A stretch of DNA of 64,000 nt, taken from an uncultured Ruminococcus sp. (GTDB taxonomy: Bacteria; Bacillota; Clostridia; Oscillospirales; Acutalibacteraceae). This document shows positions 31,692 to 41,047 of this stretch, one piece after another (position 1 is the stretch's first letter; each line of letters opens with the position of its first letter). Below the pieces are notes generated by a model. That model made no database searches. It was not told the DNA's origin and worked only from the letters and a program-made list of their open reading frames with translations. The translations under genes were made by a program, and so were the position numbers. The stretch spans positions 64,893 through 128,892 of the forward strand of contig CACYPV010000006.1 of NCBI GenBank assembly GCA_902776375.1, read 5' to 3'.

Positions 31692-32897
31692 ATGAGTTTG
31701 ATAGTACAGAAATTCGGCGGCACTTCGGTGCGCGACGCCGAGCGTGTTATGAACGTTGCGAAGATCGTAACGGACACATTCGCAAAGGGCAATGACGTTG
31801 TTGTTGTCGTATCCGCTCAGGGCGACACCACTGACGACCTTATTGCAAAGGCTAATGAAATAAACCCCAACGCGTCAAGAAGAGAAAAGGATATGCTGAT
31901 GGCGGCGGGCGAGCAGATATCTATCGCGCTGCTTGCCATGGCTATCGAAAAGCTCGGCTATCACGCCACCTCGCTTTTGGGCTGGCAGGCGGGCTTCCAG
32001 ACCTCGTCGGCGCACACCAGCGCGAGGATAAGAAGAGTGAGGGTCGACAGGATACGCGACGCGCTCGACAGAAAGAACATTGTTGTAGTAGCGGGCTTCC
32101 AGGGTCTTTCCCGTCACGGCGACATCACCACCCTCGGCAGAGGCGGCTCCGACACCAGCGCGGTCGCCATCGCGGCTGCTATGCACGCCGACCTTTGCCA
32201 GATATACACCGACGTTGAGGGCGTTTACACCGCAGACCCGCGCAAGGTAGAAAACGCGAAGAAGCTTAAAGAGATTTCTTACGACGAAATGCTTGAGCTT
32301 GCTACGCTGGGCGCGCAGGTACTCAACAACCGTTCGGTTGAAATGGCTAAGAAATACAACATCGAGCTTGAGGTGCTTTCAAGTCTTGCGAGAGTGCCCG
32401 GTACAATTGTAAAGGAGAAAACTAAAATGGAAAAAATGTTAATCAGCGGCGTTGCCAAAGACACAGACGTAGCAAGAATTTCGGTTATCGGCGTTCCCAA
32501 CACCCCGGGTATCGCGTTCAAAATGTTCTCTAAGCTTTCCGCAAAGGATATCAACATCGACATCATCCTGCAGTCCATCGGTCACGACGGCAAGAAGGAC
32601 ATCAGCTTCACCGTTGCCAAGGAGCGCGGCAAGGAAGCCGTTGCCGCCCTTGAGGATTACATGGTAACCCACGGCGCTAAGGAAGTGCTGTATGACGACG
32701 AAGTAGCTAAGATCTCTATCGTTGGCGCGGGCATGGAGAGCCACGCGGGCGTTGCTACAAAGATGTTCGAGGCGCTGTACGACGCTCAGATCAACATCCA
32801 GATGATCTCCACCAGCGAGATCAAGGTTTCTGTCCTTATCGACATCAACGACGCCGACAAGGCTGTAAAAGCTATCCACAGCAAGTTCTTTGATTAA
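31692..32897 (+). CDS. lysC: Aspartate kinase
   Basis: 401 residues. N-terminal KFGGTSV, catalytic GRGGSDTSAVA and the YTDVEGVYTADPR block, then two ACT domains (from about residue 265) for feedback inhibition. Phosphorylates aspartate, the first step to lysine, threonine and methionine. Ribosome binding site AAAAAGGAG. Internal Met at MEKMLIS (about residue 245) could give a separate beta subunit from an internal start, as in Bacillus subtilis; a weak AAAGGAG lies before it. Ends with a strong terminator. Confidence 0.97.
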   Translation: MSLIVQKFGGTSVRDAERVMNVAKIVTDTFAKGNDVVVVVSAQGDTTDDLIAKANEINPNASRREKDMLMAAGEQISIALLAMAIEKLGYHATSLLGWQAGFQTSSAHTSARIRRVRVDRIRDALDRKNIVVVAGFQGLSRHGDITTLGRGGSDTSAVAIAAAMHADLCQIYTDVEGVYTADPRKVENAKKLKEISYDEMLELATLGAQVLNNRSVEMAKKYNIELEVLSSLARVPGTIVKEKTKMEKMLISGVAKDTDVARISVIGVPNTPGIAFKMFSKLSAKDINIDIILQSIGHDGKKDISFTVAKERGKEAVAALEDYMVTHGAKEVLYDDEVAKISIVGAGMESHAGVATKMFEALYDAQINIQMISTSEIKVSVLIDINDADKAVKAIHSKFFD

Positions 32898-32914
32898 TAG
32901 TTTAACTAAACAAC

Positions 32915-32948
32915 AAAAGGAATGGTCAGAACGGCCATTCCTTTTTTT
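32915..32948 (+). terminator. Terminator of hom-lysC
   Basis: Stem AAAGGAATGG/CCATTCCTTT followed by seven T, 18 bp after lysC; it also faces the end of spoIIE. Confidence 0.9.
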
Positions 32949-32961
32949 AATGTCAAGTGTG

Positions 32962-35283
32962 TTACACCTGATTTTCGGTCAGTCTTATTGCGACGGCTGT
33001 TATGTCGTCGTCGCGGGTCTCGGCGCGGCGGCGGATCGCCTCTTGAACTACCGCCTGCGCCAAATCCTGCGCACTGCCCTCGTTCCATGTGCGGATGAGC
33101 CGCTCGAGCCATTTTTCGTCGCCTGTCAATACACCGTCTGACACCATTACCACCATATCTCCCGCGCCAAGCTTTATCGTATCGGATGAAAATTTGATGT
33201 TGTTTAATATACCGGCGGGCAGCGACGGCATTTCGCGCGTCGTCAGGCTGCCGCCTTTTTTGATATACGTCTGCGGAGCCCCCGCTTTTTTCAGCATGAC
33301 TTTGCCCGTAAAAAGATCGACGCCCGCCAAGTCTACGGTCGACAGCGACTCGTCCTCGCTTTTTATCATCAGTGCGGAATTGACTATCTGCAGCGAACTG
33401 TCGGGCGAAAGACCCGAGCGCAGCAGCCGCCCCATTACGGAAACAGCCATATTTCCGTCGACCGCCGCTCTGCCGCCGGTGCCCATTCCGTCGCATACGA
33501 GCGCGTAGGTCTTCCCCATGCCGTCGCTGAAGTAGTCGATGCAGTCGCCGCAGAGCTTGCCGCCGTCGGCTATGTGCTGGTCGGCGCCGATCTCAACATC
33601 GAACAGCGGCATTTCGCACATCGCGGCGCGCACCCTGCCGCCCTCATAGCTGAGGGTGGGCAAGTCAAAGCGTCTGCCGCAGCATTTGCTGACCTCGCGA
33701 GCCAAGCTTCCCTTTGAAACAGGCTTGTCGGGGCGCTGCGCAAGCTCGAGCTCAACGGTCATCCTGCCGCCGGCGCCGCGCAGACACACGCAGTCCGCAA
33801 CAGCGTAGCCGGCTGCGGCAAGCGCGGTTATAACGCGCTCGGCGCTGTCCTCGTCGGCTACCTCGGTGTCGCTGAATTCACGTGAAAGGTCGTGAAGGAT
33901 ATCGCTCACACCGGCGAACTGCCCCGCCACCACGCCGCGCAGCTCCGCCACACGGCTTTGCGCCTCGCGCGCCGAACGAAGATGACGGTAGTTTTTGTTC
34001 ATGTGGTCGGCGATCTCGCCTTTTTTGCAGCAGTTTTTCACGAACGCCTCCTCGATATCCTTATCGTTCAGGCTGCCCTTGTCCTGAAGGATCTCCTCGA
34101 GCCTGAAAAAGTCGTCGCGGGTAACGCCGCCCTCGTGCTCATAGCAGTACATTTTCAGTCCGCAGCCGCCGCAGACGTCGCGCGCGACGTTCTCGCAGAC
34201 CCATTCAAAGGTCGGCGAATACAGCTCGCCGAGCTTTTCGGAAACGCTTTTAACGTCGTTTTTAACGTTGGCTATCGCCTTTGAGGTGAAGTCGAGCCGC
34301 ATCACGACGTTGCGCCGCAGGCTCTCGCCCAGCGCGGCGTTTTTCTCGCCCCCGAAGATCGGCGACACAACGTTGCCGACCTCCTTTGGTAGCACCATGA
34401 AAATGACCGCGCCAAGCATGCTTTCGATAAGCACCGCGGGCAGCATTGCCTCCTTGCCGAACGCGAGGCTCATCATTGCGTTTGAGAGCAAAAAGCTGAC
34501 CGCGCAGCCGAGCTTGCCGAGCGGAGCGAACACTCCCGACATAAGCCCTCCGAAGGCAAAGCCTCCGCAGATATAGCCCAAGCCGGTATTGCCAAGGCTG
34601 AACACCGCGCCCGTCGATATCCCGCTGACCGCGCCGCCGCTGACGCCGCCGTAGCGCGCGCACAGGAGGATGACCGCAACGGCGATGACTCTGCCGACGG
34701 ACACTCCCTCGACCGTTATGTCGCCGAGCGAGAGCATGAGCACGCAGCCGGTGAGCACCACGCCGGCGCTCTCTTGCCGCGTGAAGGAGCTTATACCCCT
34801 CCCCCGTGTGCTCAGGCGTACCGTCATAGACATGAAATACGCCGCCGCGCCTGCGAGCACCGCCTCTATTGCGCAGTCGGTCATTGTGGAAACTGCGCCC
34901 ATTTTGCCGAAAACAAGGGCTATACCCGTTGCGAGCACCGTTCCGAACGCGACCAGCGGAGCGAACAAGCGGCTTTTACGGATAATATCCAGCTCGCTGA
35001 ACAGCCAGCGCAGCGCGCCGATAGCGATTATGACCGCGACGTAGCGAAAGCTGCCCGTGCGTGTGAGCACAACGTAGCCGAGCGCCGTGCCGGTCATAGA
35101 TGCGGCAAGCCTGCTTTTGGGCACCGCCGCCGTGTACGAGGCGCCGAACGGAGCCAGATTCCCCATCACCGCGCCGCGCGAAACCAGAAAACCAAGCGCA
35201 CCGTATATCACATTTATAACGGCGTTTTTCGCGAAGCTCATCTGCTCTTTGCGCCGCGGGCGAACTGTTTTTACGCTTTCCAT
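32962..35283 (-). CDS. spoIIE: Stage II sporulation protein E (SpoIIE) serine phosphatase
   Basis: 773 residues, typical length. The N-terminal half holds about ten hydrophobic segments (to ~300), a central region with a Cys cluster (CGGCGLKMYC) and RSAREAQSRVAEL linker helices, and a PP2C phosphatase domain from ~550 (VCDGMGTGGRA, GLSPDSSLQIVN, VMVSDGVLTGD, RDDDITAVAI). SpoIIE dephosphorylates SpoIIAA at the polar septum and thereby activates sigma F. ATG at 35283 is chosen since AAGGAA stands upstream; the longer TTG frame is not supported. Its promoter has a 21 bp spacer, as is known for Spo0A-controlled sporulation promoters. Implies that the organism belongs to a spore-forming line. Confidence 0.96.
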   Translation of the reverse strand: MESVKTVRPRRKEQMSFAKNAVINVIYGALGFLVSRGAVMGNLAPFGASYTAAVPKSRLAASMTGTALGYVVLTRTGSFRYVAVIIAIGALRWLFSELDIIRKSRLFAPLVAFGTVLATGIALVFGKMGAVSTMTDCAIEAVLAGAAAYFMSMTVRLSTRGRGISSFTRQESAGVVLTGCVLMLSLGDITVEGVSVGRVIAVAVILLCARYGGVSGGAVSGISTGAVFSLGNTGLGYICGGFAFGGLMSGVFAPLGKLGCAVSFLLSNAMMSLAFGKEAMLPAVLIESMLGAVIFMVLPKEVGNVVSPIFGGEKNAALGESLRRNVVMRLDFTSKAIANVKNDVKSVSEKLGELYSPTFEWVCENVARDVCGGCGLKMYCYEHEGGVTRDDFFRLEEILQDKGSLNDKDIEEAFVKNCCKKGEIADHMNKNYRHLRSAREAQSRVAELRGVVAGQFAGVSDILHDLSREFSDTEVADEDSAERVITALAAAGYAVADCVCLRGAGGRMTVELELAQRPDKPVSKGSLAREVSKCCGRRFDLPTLSYEGGRVRAAMCEMPLFDVEIGADQHIADGGKLCGDCIDYFSDGMGKTYALVCDGMGTGGRAAVDGNMAVSVMGRLLRSGLSPDSSLQIVNSALMIKSEDESLSTVDLAGVDLFTGKVMLKKAGAPQTYIKKGGSLTTREMPSLPAGILNNIKFSSDTIKLGAGDMVVMVSDGVLTGDEKWLERLIRTWNEGSAQDLAQAVVQEAIRRRAETRDDDITAVAIRLTENQV

Positions 35284-35314
35284 ATTTTTTACTTCCTTCT
35301 TGATTGATAACACA

Positions 35315-35347
35315 ATTATAGGATATGGGGCGCAATCGTTTTGTCAT
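35315..35347 (-). promoter_or_regulatory. spoIIE promoter with 21 bp spacer
   Basis: On the minus strand ATGACA (35342-35347), 21 bp, TATAAT (35315-35320). TGACAAA at the -35 region differs by one base from the Spo0A box TGNCGAA. Long spacing with Spo0A binding next to the -35 is the known plan of B. subtilis spoIIE and spoIIG. Confidence 0.65.
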
Positions 35348-35398
35348 ACTGTGGCGGAACGATTTTATATTCTTTTGTAGAAAATTAACTCAAAAGAC

Positions 35399-35427
35399 TT
35401 GTATCTTTTTATTTATTGGATTATAAT
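35399..35427 (+). promoter_or_regulatory. ruvX promoter
   Basis: TTGTAT (35399-35404), 17 bp, TATAAT (35422-35427), divergent from the spoIIE promoter. Confidence 0.7.
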
Positions 35428-35456
35428 GTATCTATCAAACCGAAAGGAATGTTTTG

Positions 35457-35879
35457 ATGATCATAATGTCGGTTGACTTGGGAAAAGCCAGAACAGGGCT
35501 TGCGGTCTGCGATAAAACGGAGTTTTTGGCGTCGCCGTACAAGGTGATTTTTGAGAAATCGCCGAACAAGCTGCCCGAAAAGGTCGTACAGGCGGCAACG
35601 GAAGCTAAGGCGGAGCTGATAGTCGTCGGCCTGCCGAAAAACATGGACGGCACCGAGGGCGAAAGCGCGCAAAACGCGCGAGCCTTTGCCGAACAGCTAA
35701 AGGAGCTGACGGGACTGCCCGTTGATATGCAGGACGAGCGCGGCACGACCATAACCGCGCACGGTTATTTGAACGACACGAACACGCGCGGCAAAAAGAG
35801 AAAAGCCGTGGTAGACGAGGTAGCCGCCACGATTATTTTGCAGGATTATTTGGACAAGCGTAAAAGCAGAACGCCCTGA
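35457..35879 (+). CDS. ruvX: RuvX/YqgF-type Holliday junction resolvase-like nuclease
   Basis: 140 residues, RNase H fold. Catalytic Asp in SVDLGKARTG, then VGLPKNMDGTEG, DERGTT (usually DERLTT) and VDEVAATIILQ. The family processes the 5' end of pre-16S rRNA and is a putative Holliday junction resolvase. ATG at 35457 fits the AAAGGA site; the TTG at 35454 and ATG at 35466 are alternatives. It stands alone here, not in the usual alaS-ruvX cluster. Confidence 0.93.
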   Translation: MIIMSVDLGKARTGLAVCDKTEFLASPYKVIFEKSPNKLPEKVVQAATEAKAELIVVGLPKNMDGTEGESAQNARAFAEQLKELTGLPVDMQDERGTTITAHGYLNDTNTRGKKRKAVVDEVAATIILQDYLDKRKSRTP

Positions 35880-35903
35880 GCTTTTGCCCGGGGCGTTCTT
35901 ATT
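35869..35903. terminator. Terminator between ruvX and the convergent lipoprotein gene
   Basis: GAACGCCC/GGGCGTTC stem overlapping the ruvX stop codon, followed by TTATTG. Weak T-tract; the position between convergent genes suggests use from both sides. Confidence 0.65.
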
Positions 35904-35915
35904 GATAAAATATAT

Positions 35916-36371
35916 TTACCAGTTTACTTCGTTGTAATCTTCGTCTTCGCCGTAGTTGCCGCCGTCTTCGTTTCCGTCGCCGACAGCTCCGTCGCCTTCG
36001 TCATATCCTTCGACGTAATTATCGCCGTCTTCGCCATAACCTTCGCCGCCTTCGTTTCCGTCGTCATAAACGCCGTCGTCATTGACTCCGTCATCGTATT
36101 CGACGTAATCATCTTCGGGCTCGGTGGTGTACTCGGTAACCACAGTGGTACCGTTGATTGTGATAGCCATTGTCGTGCGCTGAGTGGTGGTGTCGGGTCT
36201 GGTGTACTCCGGAACTGTTGTAGCGGGCGCAAATGTTGTGGGAACAGTAGTCACCTCAGCCTGCGAGCTTGAGGATTTGCTGCCGCCTCCGCAGCCTGTG
36301 AGCGCTATGGCTGAAGTTACTGCGAGCGCCGCTGTTACCGCGATTATCGCGATCGTCTTTTTCATAGTCAT
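35916..36371 (-). CDS. Lipoprotein with Thr-rich linker and acidic Gly/Asp/Glu/Tyr tail
   Basis: 151 residues. Signal peptide with lipobox LTGC (about Cys27), Thr/Pro/Val-rich linker, a short strand (MAITINGTTVV), and then ~65 residues of Asp, Glu, Gly, Tyr and Asn with repeats such as DDGVYDDGN and EGYGED. Extracellular, highly negatively charged; could bind cations or be a spacer. Two ATG codons are possible; the first is 5 bp after GGAG. Second gene after the lipoprotein at 36385. Confidence 0.68.
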   Translation of the reverse strand: MTMKKTIAIIAVTAALAVTSAIALTGCGGGSKSSSSQAEVTTVPTTFAPATTVPEYTRPDTTTQRTTMAITINGTTVVTEYTTEPEDDYVEYDDGVNDDGVYDDGNEGGEGYGEDGDNYVEGYDEGDGAVGDGNEDGGNYGEDEDYNEVNW

Positions 36372-36384
36372 TTACTCTCCTGTA

Positions 36385-36870
36385 TTATTTTACTGTGACC
36401 TTGTCAGCGGGAACCGCGATAAAGCAGCCGAGACCGCTTTCTTCGAGGGTAACTACGCCTGTGATCTCGATTTCAGCGTCTTCCGCGGGATAAGCGTCGA
36501 TGCTGTCCGCGCCGTTGATCTTGTATGTCGTGCCGATTTTTTTGCTGCCACCGTCGCTGATAGATACGGTCGCCTTAGCGCCGAAGTTGGAACGGCTGTT
36601 GATGCCGACTACCTTTACGACCTCGCCCTGATGACCGTTTGACTGCATCTCTTTAGCGTAGGTTTCCATTGCCGCGTAATCGGTGATGGTAACGGTGGGA
36701 TTGTTGTAGTCTACGGAAGCGTTGTCAGCTTTGCTTTCAACAGCCTGTGAGGAAGCGTCGGTCTTGCTGCTTTCCGCTGTTGATGAGCCGGAACCGCCGC
36801 ATGCCGCGAATACCATTGCGGTAAGCGCCAAAACCATAGCTGCTGCAAGAATTTTTGTGGTTTTTTTCAT
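36385..36870 (-). CDS. Lipoprotein
   Basis: 161 residues. Lipobox FAAC at about Cys24, Ser/Ala/Asp-rich linker, then a domain of about 105 residues with PTVTITDYAAMETYAKEM, VVKVVGI and a terminal strand pattern (EIEITGVV, GCFIAVPAD) which resembles OB-fold-like exported domains. Start at ATG 36870 with GAAAGGA upstream. It is the first gene of a two-lipoprotein unit. Function unknown. Confidence 0.75.
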   Translation of the reverse strand: MKKTTKILAAAMVLALTAMVFAACGGSGSSTAESSKTDASSQAVESKADNASVDYNNPTVTITDYAAMETYAKEMQSNGHQGEVVKVVGINSRSNFGAKATVSISDGGSKKIGTTYKINGADSIDAYPAEDAEIEITGVVTLEESGLGCFIAVPADKVTVK

Positions 36871-36972
36871 TTGAATACATCCTTTCAAAATAAAGTTTTT
36901 CGGTTGACATAGAATGATAAATGATACACAACAGTAGTATTATACACTATTATTCTAAAAAATGCAACATTG

Positions 36973-37003
36973 AAAAAAACAGCTCCCTCGAAAGAAGGAG
37001 CTG
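36973..37003 (-). terminator. Terminator of glgA
   Basis: On the minus strand stem CAGCTCC/GGAGCTG followed by seven T, 18 bp after the glgA stop. Confidence 0.88.
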
Positions 37004-37021
37004 AATTTATTATACGGTGTT

Positions 37022-38449
37022 TTATGCCCAGTTGAGGGTGTCGCTGTAGACGTTGATGTAGTCCTGAGCCGAACGTTCCCAGCTGTTGTCACTCATCATT
37101 GCGCGCCACATGAGCTGATGCCAGCCGTGGTCGTCCTGGATGCCCCAGAGAGCTCGGCGGACAGCGTGCTGCATGTCTGCGGTGTAGTAGTTCTTGAAGG
37201 TGAAGCCGTTTCCGTAGTTGTCGGCTGAATCGAATACGGAGTCCTTAAGACCGCCAACCTCACGCACTACGGGGATGGTGCCGTAACGCAGAGCGATCAT
37301 CTGCGAAAGACCGCAGGGCTCCTGCGCGGAGGGCATGAGGAAGATATCGGCGCCCGCGTAGATTTTTCTGGCGAGCTCGGGGACAAAGCCGTGACAGAAG
37401 ATGAGTCTGCCGGGATACTTTGCCTGCATGTGGTTGAAGAAGTCCTCGTATTCCTTATCTCCTGAGCCGAGGATGACAAACTGCATGTTTTCGGTGTTCA
37501 TCAGCTCTTCAAGACCCATGCGGACGAGGTCGAGACCCTTGTGGGAGACAAGGCGGGTGACCATTGCTACGAGCGGGATGCTCCAGTTGACCTCTAAGGT
37601 GAGGCGCTCCTGCAGGCGGCGCTTGTTTTCGCCCTTGCCGCTCATATCCTCTTTGGTGTAGTTGCAGTAGATCTGATAGTCGGTAGCGGGATCGTAGCTT
37701 GCGAGGTCGATACCGTTCTTGATACCGCAAAGCTTGTAGTGACGGAGGTTGAGCTCGTCATGCAGACCCCAGCTGTACCAAGGATCCTTGATCTCGGCAG
37801 CGTAGCTGGGAGATACGGTGGAAACGCGGGTAGAGGTCTCGATAGCGCCCTTCATCATGTTGAGCTTGCCGTTCATCTCGAGGATGTGGCACTCGCTTGC
37901 GGGGATACCTACGCACTCGGTGTTGACTTCCCAGCCGTACTCACCCTGATACTGGATGTTGTGGATGGTGAACAGGCTCTTGATGTTGTAATACCAGGGT
38001 CTGTGCGAATAGAACAGATAGTAGTATACGGGAACGAGAGCTGTCTGCCAGTCGTTGGTGTGGATGATGTCGGGATGGAAATCGATGTAAGGCAGCATTT
38101 CCAGAATGGCGCGCGAGAAGAACGCAAAGCGCTCGGCGTCGTCATAGTGGCCGTAAAGGGTGCCGCGCTTGAAGTAATATTCGTTGTCGATGAAGTAATA
38201 GGTGCAATCGTTCCAGCGAGCCCAGAAAAGACCGCAGTACTGGTGTCTCCACGCTACGGGAACAGTGAAGTTGGTGATGAAGTTCATCTGGTTCTTCAGA
38301 TCCTGCGGGATAGTGCCGTAGAGCGGCACAACGATTCGGCAATCCTGACCCTTTCTGCACAGGGTATGCGGAAGGCTGCCCGCAACGTCGGCAAGGCCGC
38401 CGCTGCCGCAGAAGGGATTCGCCTCGGAAGCACAGTATAAAATTCTCAT
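37022..38449 (-). CDS. glgA: Glycogen synthase (ADP-glucose, GT5)
   Basis: 475 residues, normal length. GT5 features: SEANPF, GGLADVAGSLP, HTNDWQTALVP, FTIHNIQYQG, GIKNGID, TRLVSHKGLDL and the EPCGLSQ motif with the conserved Glu. Adds glucose from ADP-glucose to the growing chain. In the first motif the usual Lys of KxGGL (needed for ADP-glucose in E. coli GlgA) is replaced by Gly (CGSGGL). Ribosome binding site AGGAGG. It follows glgC-glgD after a 79 bp spacer with a heptad repeat, so it may be the last gene of that transcript. Confidence 0.94.
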   Translation of the reverse strand: MRILYCASEANPFCGSGGLADVAGSLPHTLCRKGQDCRIVVPLYGTIPQDLKNQMNFITNFTVPVAWRHQYCGLFWARWNDCTYYFIDNEYYFKRGTLYGHYDDAERFAFFSRAILEMLPYIDFHPDIIHTNDWQTALVPVYYYLFYSHRPWYYNIKSLFTIHNIQYQGEYGWEVNTECVGIPASECHILEMNGKLNMMKGAIETSTRVSTVSPSYAAEIKDPWYSWGLHDELNLRHYKLCGIKNGIDLASYDPATDYQIYCNYTKEDMSGKGENKRRLQERLTLEVNWSIPLVAMVTRLVSHKGLDLVRMGLEELMNTENMQFVILGSGDKEYEDFFNHMQAKYPGRLIFCHGFVPELARKIYAGADIFLMPSAQEPCGLSQMIALRYGTIPVVREVGGLKDSVFDSADNYGNGFTFKNYYTADMQHAVRRALWGIQDDHGWHQLMWRAMMSDNSWERSAQDYINVYSDTLNWA

Positions 38450-38499
38450 TGGTTTTTTCCTCCTATTTCAAGTAATGAATGATAAAAATCGCTCATTTA

Positions 38500-38531
38500 A
38501 TTACGCATTACGGATCACGCATTACGAATTA
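38500..38531. repeat. Heptad repeat ATTACGC/ATTACGG
   Basis: Four 7 bp units in the glgA-glgD spacer, overlapping the stop codon of glgD. Confidence 0.65.
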
Positions 38532-39638
38532 AACTACGGATTTTTTTGCTATGTAGATCGGGTAGGAATCAAAGCCCATAAGGGAACGGTCGTCCTTGAT
38601 GACAACGTCTTTGTCGATGATAACGTAGTTGAGATTGGTGTTCTTGCCGATCTTTGTATCCTGCATGATGATGCAGTTAGAGAGCTTGGCGCCCTCGCCG
38701 ACATATACGCCCTTGGAAATAACACAGTTCTCGACCTCGCCGTCGATAACGCAGCCCTGAGCGATAATGCAGTTTTTAACGCTGCTGTTGAGGCCGTACT
38801 TGGAGGGAGCGTCGTCGCGCACCTTGGTGAAGATGGGGTGCTTGGGGTTGAACAGCTCGTCGCGCACTTCCTTCTTCATAAGATCCATGTTGAAGTTGAA
38901 GTAGGAGTTGATCGAGCTGATAGCCGCGGTGTAGCCGGTGTTCTCAAAGCCGTAGACCTTGTACTTGCCGATCATATCCTGAAGCAGGCGCTTGAAGTCG
39001 AGCTGATTGAGGCTGAGAGCCTTGCGGATCTCTTCCATGAGCAGAGACTTTTTGAGCAGGATAGTGCCTAACACATGATTCACGACCTCGTCGGTGGCGC
39101 TGGGCTTTACGAAGATCTGCTCAACCTTGCCGGTTTCGTCGACGTCGACGGTAAGGGGGCGGTCATAGCCTGCGGGCACCACGCCGTTTTTGTATACAAC
39201 GGTGATGTCGGCGCCGTTCTTTGAATGGAAATCAAACAGATCGGTATAGTCAAAGTTTGTTATAACGTTGCCGGGAGAGAGCAGAACGTACTCTTCACGG
39301 CAGTTTTCAAGATAGCCGTGCATGTTGTAGATGGTCTCTACATAGCTGCCGAAGGACTTGCCGCCGTAGGGCGTCAGCAGAGTAAGGCTGCTTCTTCTTT
39401 TGGAAAGGTCGTAGGCGCTGCCTGAGCCGACATGGTCGGTAAGCGACAGGAAGTTGCTTTTGGCGATGATGCCTACGTTGTTTATGCCCGCGTTGGACAT
39501 GTTGGAAAGCGCAAAGTCGATAACTCTGTACTTGCCGCCCACGGGGATGCTTGCCGTCGTGCGGGAAGCCGCGAGCTCGGGGATCTTATCGTCGAGAGTA
39601 CCCGCGAAAATAAAGCCTAATACATCATTACTTCTCAT
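38529..39638 (-). CDS. glgD: Glucose-1-phosphate adenylyltransferase subunit GlgD
   Basis: 369 residues. Homologous to GlgC but with a degenerate nucleotide motif ([13 protein letters not shown] in place of AGGxGxRL), followed by [18 protein letters not shown] and a C-terminal left-handed helix (hexapeptide repeats such as [10 protein letters not shown]). Such GlgD proteins are the regulatory partner that boosts GlgC in Firmicutes. It overlaps glgC by 4 bp (ATGA), so equal amounts are made. The last two sense codons lie beside a heptad array. Confidence 0.95.
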   Translation of the reverse strand: MRSNDVLGFIFAGTLDDKIPELAASRTTASIPVGGKYRVIDFALSNMSNAGINNVGIIAKSNFLSLTDHVGSGSAYDLSKRRSSLTLLTPYGGKSFGSYVETIYNMHGYLENCREEYVLLSPGNVITNFDYTDLFDFHSKNGADITVVYKNGVVPAGYDRPLTVDVDETGKVEQIFVKPSATDEVVNHVLGTILLKKSLLMEEIRKALSLNQLDFKRLLQDMIGKYKVYGFENTGYTAAISSINSYFNFNMDLMKKEVRDELFNPKHPIFTKVRDDAPSKYGLNSSVKNCIIAQGCVIDGEVENCVISKGVYVGEGAKLSNCIIMQDTKIGKNTNLNYVIIDKDVVIKDDRSLMGFDSYPIYIAKKSVV

Positions 39639-40846
39639 TTAGCCGATACCTCCGTTTCACTGTCGATCATCTCTTTTGCTTTGATGAACGCGCCGTCCGC
39701 GATCTTTGTGTTTTCGCCGATAACGGCAATGCCCCAGTTGTCGCGATCCTCAACTTCCTCGGGGCGCTGACCTACCTTGGCGTTCTTGCCGACAACGGTG
39801 TTCTCGGCAACGATAGCGAACTGAACGGTCGCGCCGTCCTCGATGACCGCGCCGGGCATGATGATGGATGAGTTGACTGTCGCGCCCTTGCCCACGGTAA
39901 CGCCCGAGAACAGGATAGAGAATTCAAGATTGCCCTCTACCTCGCAGCCGTCCGCGATAAGGGAATTCTGGATGTTTGCGTTGGGGGATACATAATGAGG
40001 CGGCATCATCGGGTTGCGCGAATAGATGTCCTTGAGGTCAAGGGTGACCTTGGGATCGAGCAGATCCATATTTGCCTCCCAAAGGCTGTCGATGGTTCCG
40101 ACGTCCTTCCAGTAGCCCTCGAAGGGATAAGCGAACATTCTCTCGCCGGCGTTGAGCATTGCGGGAAGAACGTCCTTGCCGAAGTCATGGCTTGAGCCCT
40201 CGAGCTCGGCGTCCTCGGTCAGATACTTACGCAGCTCTTTCCAGCTGAAAATGTAAATACCCATGGACGCGTTGGTGCTCTTGGGATGCTCGGGCTTTTC
40301 GTCGAACTCGTAGATCTCGCCGTCCTCGTAGGTGTTGAGGATACCGAAGCGCGAAGCCTCCGAAAGCGGAACGTCGATGACCGCGATGGTGCAGGCGGCG
40401 TTCTTTTCCTTGTGGTACTCGAGCATTTTGTTGTAGTCCATTTTGTAGATGTGGTCGCCGGAAAGAATTACAACATAGTCGGGATCGTAACGCTCGATGT
40501 AGTTGATATTCTGATAGATCGCGTTAGCGGTACCGGAATACCAGTCGGCGCCCTGGATAGCCTGATAAGGGCTGAGGCAGTTGACGCCCGAGTGCATTCC
40601 GTCGAGATCCCACGGCTGACCGTTTCCGATATACTCGTTAAGGATGAGCGGCTGGTACTGGGTGAGTATACCAACAGCCTCGATACCGGAATTCACACAG
40701 TTTGACAGCGGAAAGTCGATGATGCGGTACTTGCCGCCGAAAGGCACGGCAGGCTTGGCAAGCTTTTTTGTAAGCACGCCCAGTCTGGAGCCTTGTCCGC
40801 CTGCAAGCAGCATTGCAACTACTTCCTGTTTTGGGAACATTTGCAT
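39635..40846 (-). CDS. glgC: Glucose-1-phosphate adenylyltransferase catalytic subunit GlgC
   Basis: 403 residues. Full catalytic motif [52 protein letters not shown] and [10 protein letters not shown], with a C-terminal left-handed beta helix. Makes ADP-glucose from glucose-1-phosphate and ATP, the committed step in glycogen synthesis. Ribosome binding site GGAGG 7 bp before the ATG. Transcribed with glgD; glgB lies 190 bp upstream with an inverted heptad array in between. Confidence 0.97.
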   Translation of the reverse strand: MQMFPKQEVVAMLLAGGQGSRLGVLTKKLAKPAVPFGGKYRIIDFPLSNCVNSGIEAVGILTQYQPLILNEYIGNGQPWDLDGMHSGVNCLSPYQAIQGADWYSGTANAIYQNINYIERYDPDYVVILSGDHIYKMDYNKMLEYHKEKNAACTIAVIDVPLSEASRFGILNTYEDGEIYEFDEKPEHPKSTNASMGIYIFSWKELRKYLTEDAELEGSSHDFGKDVLPAMLNAGERMFAYPFEGYWKDVGTIDSLWEANMDLLDPKVTLDLKDIYSRNPMMPPHYVSPNANIQNSLIADGCEVEGNLEFSILFSGVTVGKGATVNSSIIMPGAVIEDGATVQFAIVAENTVVGKNAKVGQRPEEVEDRDNWGIAVIGENTKIADGAFIKAKEMIDSETEVSAK

Positions 40847-40892
40847 GTGATTACCTCCGTTTTCTTATATAGATTAATTGTTTTTATATAAT

Positions 40893-41047
40893 GGACAATT
40901 GACAGTTGACAATTGACAATTACGGGTCGCTTTGCTCCGAATCGATAGTTCTGCGTGTTTATTTTTTGAATAGCACATATAAGATACTGGTGTGGGCAGA
41001 GCCCACCCTAAATTGTCCGTTGTCCAATGTCCATTGTCAATTGTTAT
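40893..41047. repeat. Inverted pair of heptad arrays (ACAATTG and TTGTCCA types)
   Basis: Left arm 40893-40922 (four ACAATTG-like units), right arm 41011-41047 (five units of TTGTCCA type), roughly reverse complementary, with a GTGGGC/GCCCAC hairpin (about 40992-41004) between them. The right arm provides the last codons and the stop of glgB. Confidence 0.75.
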
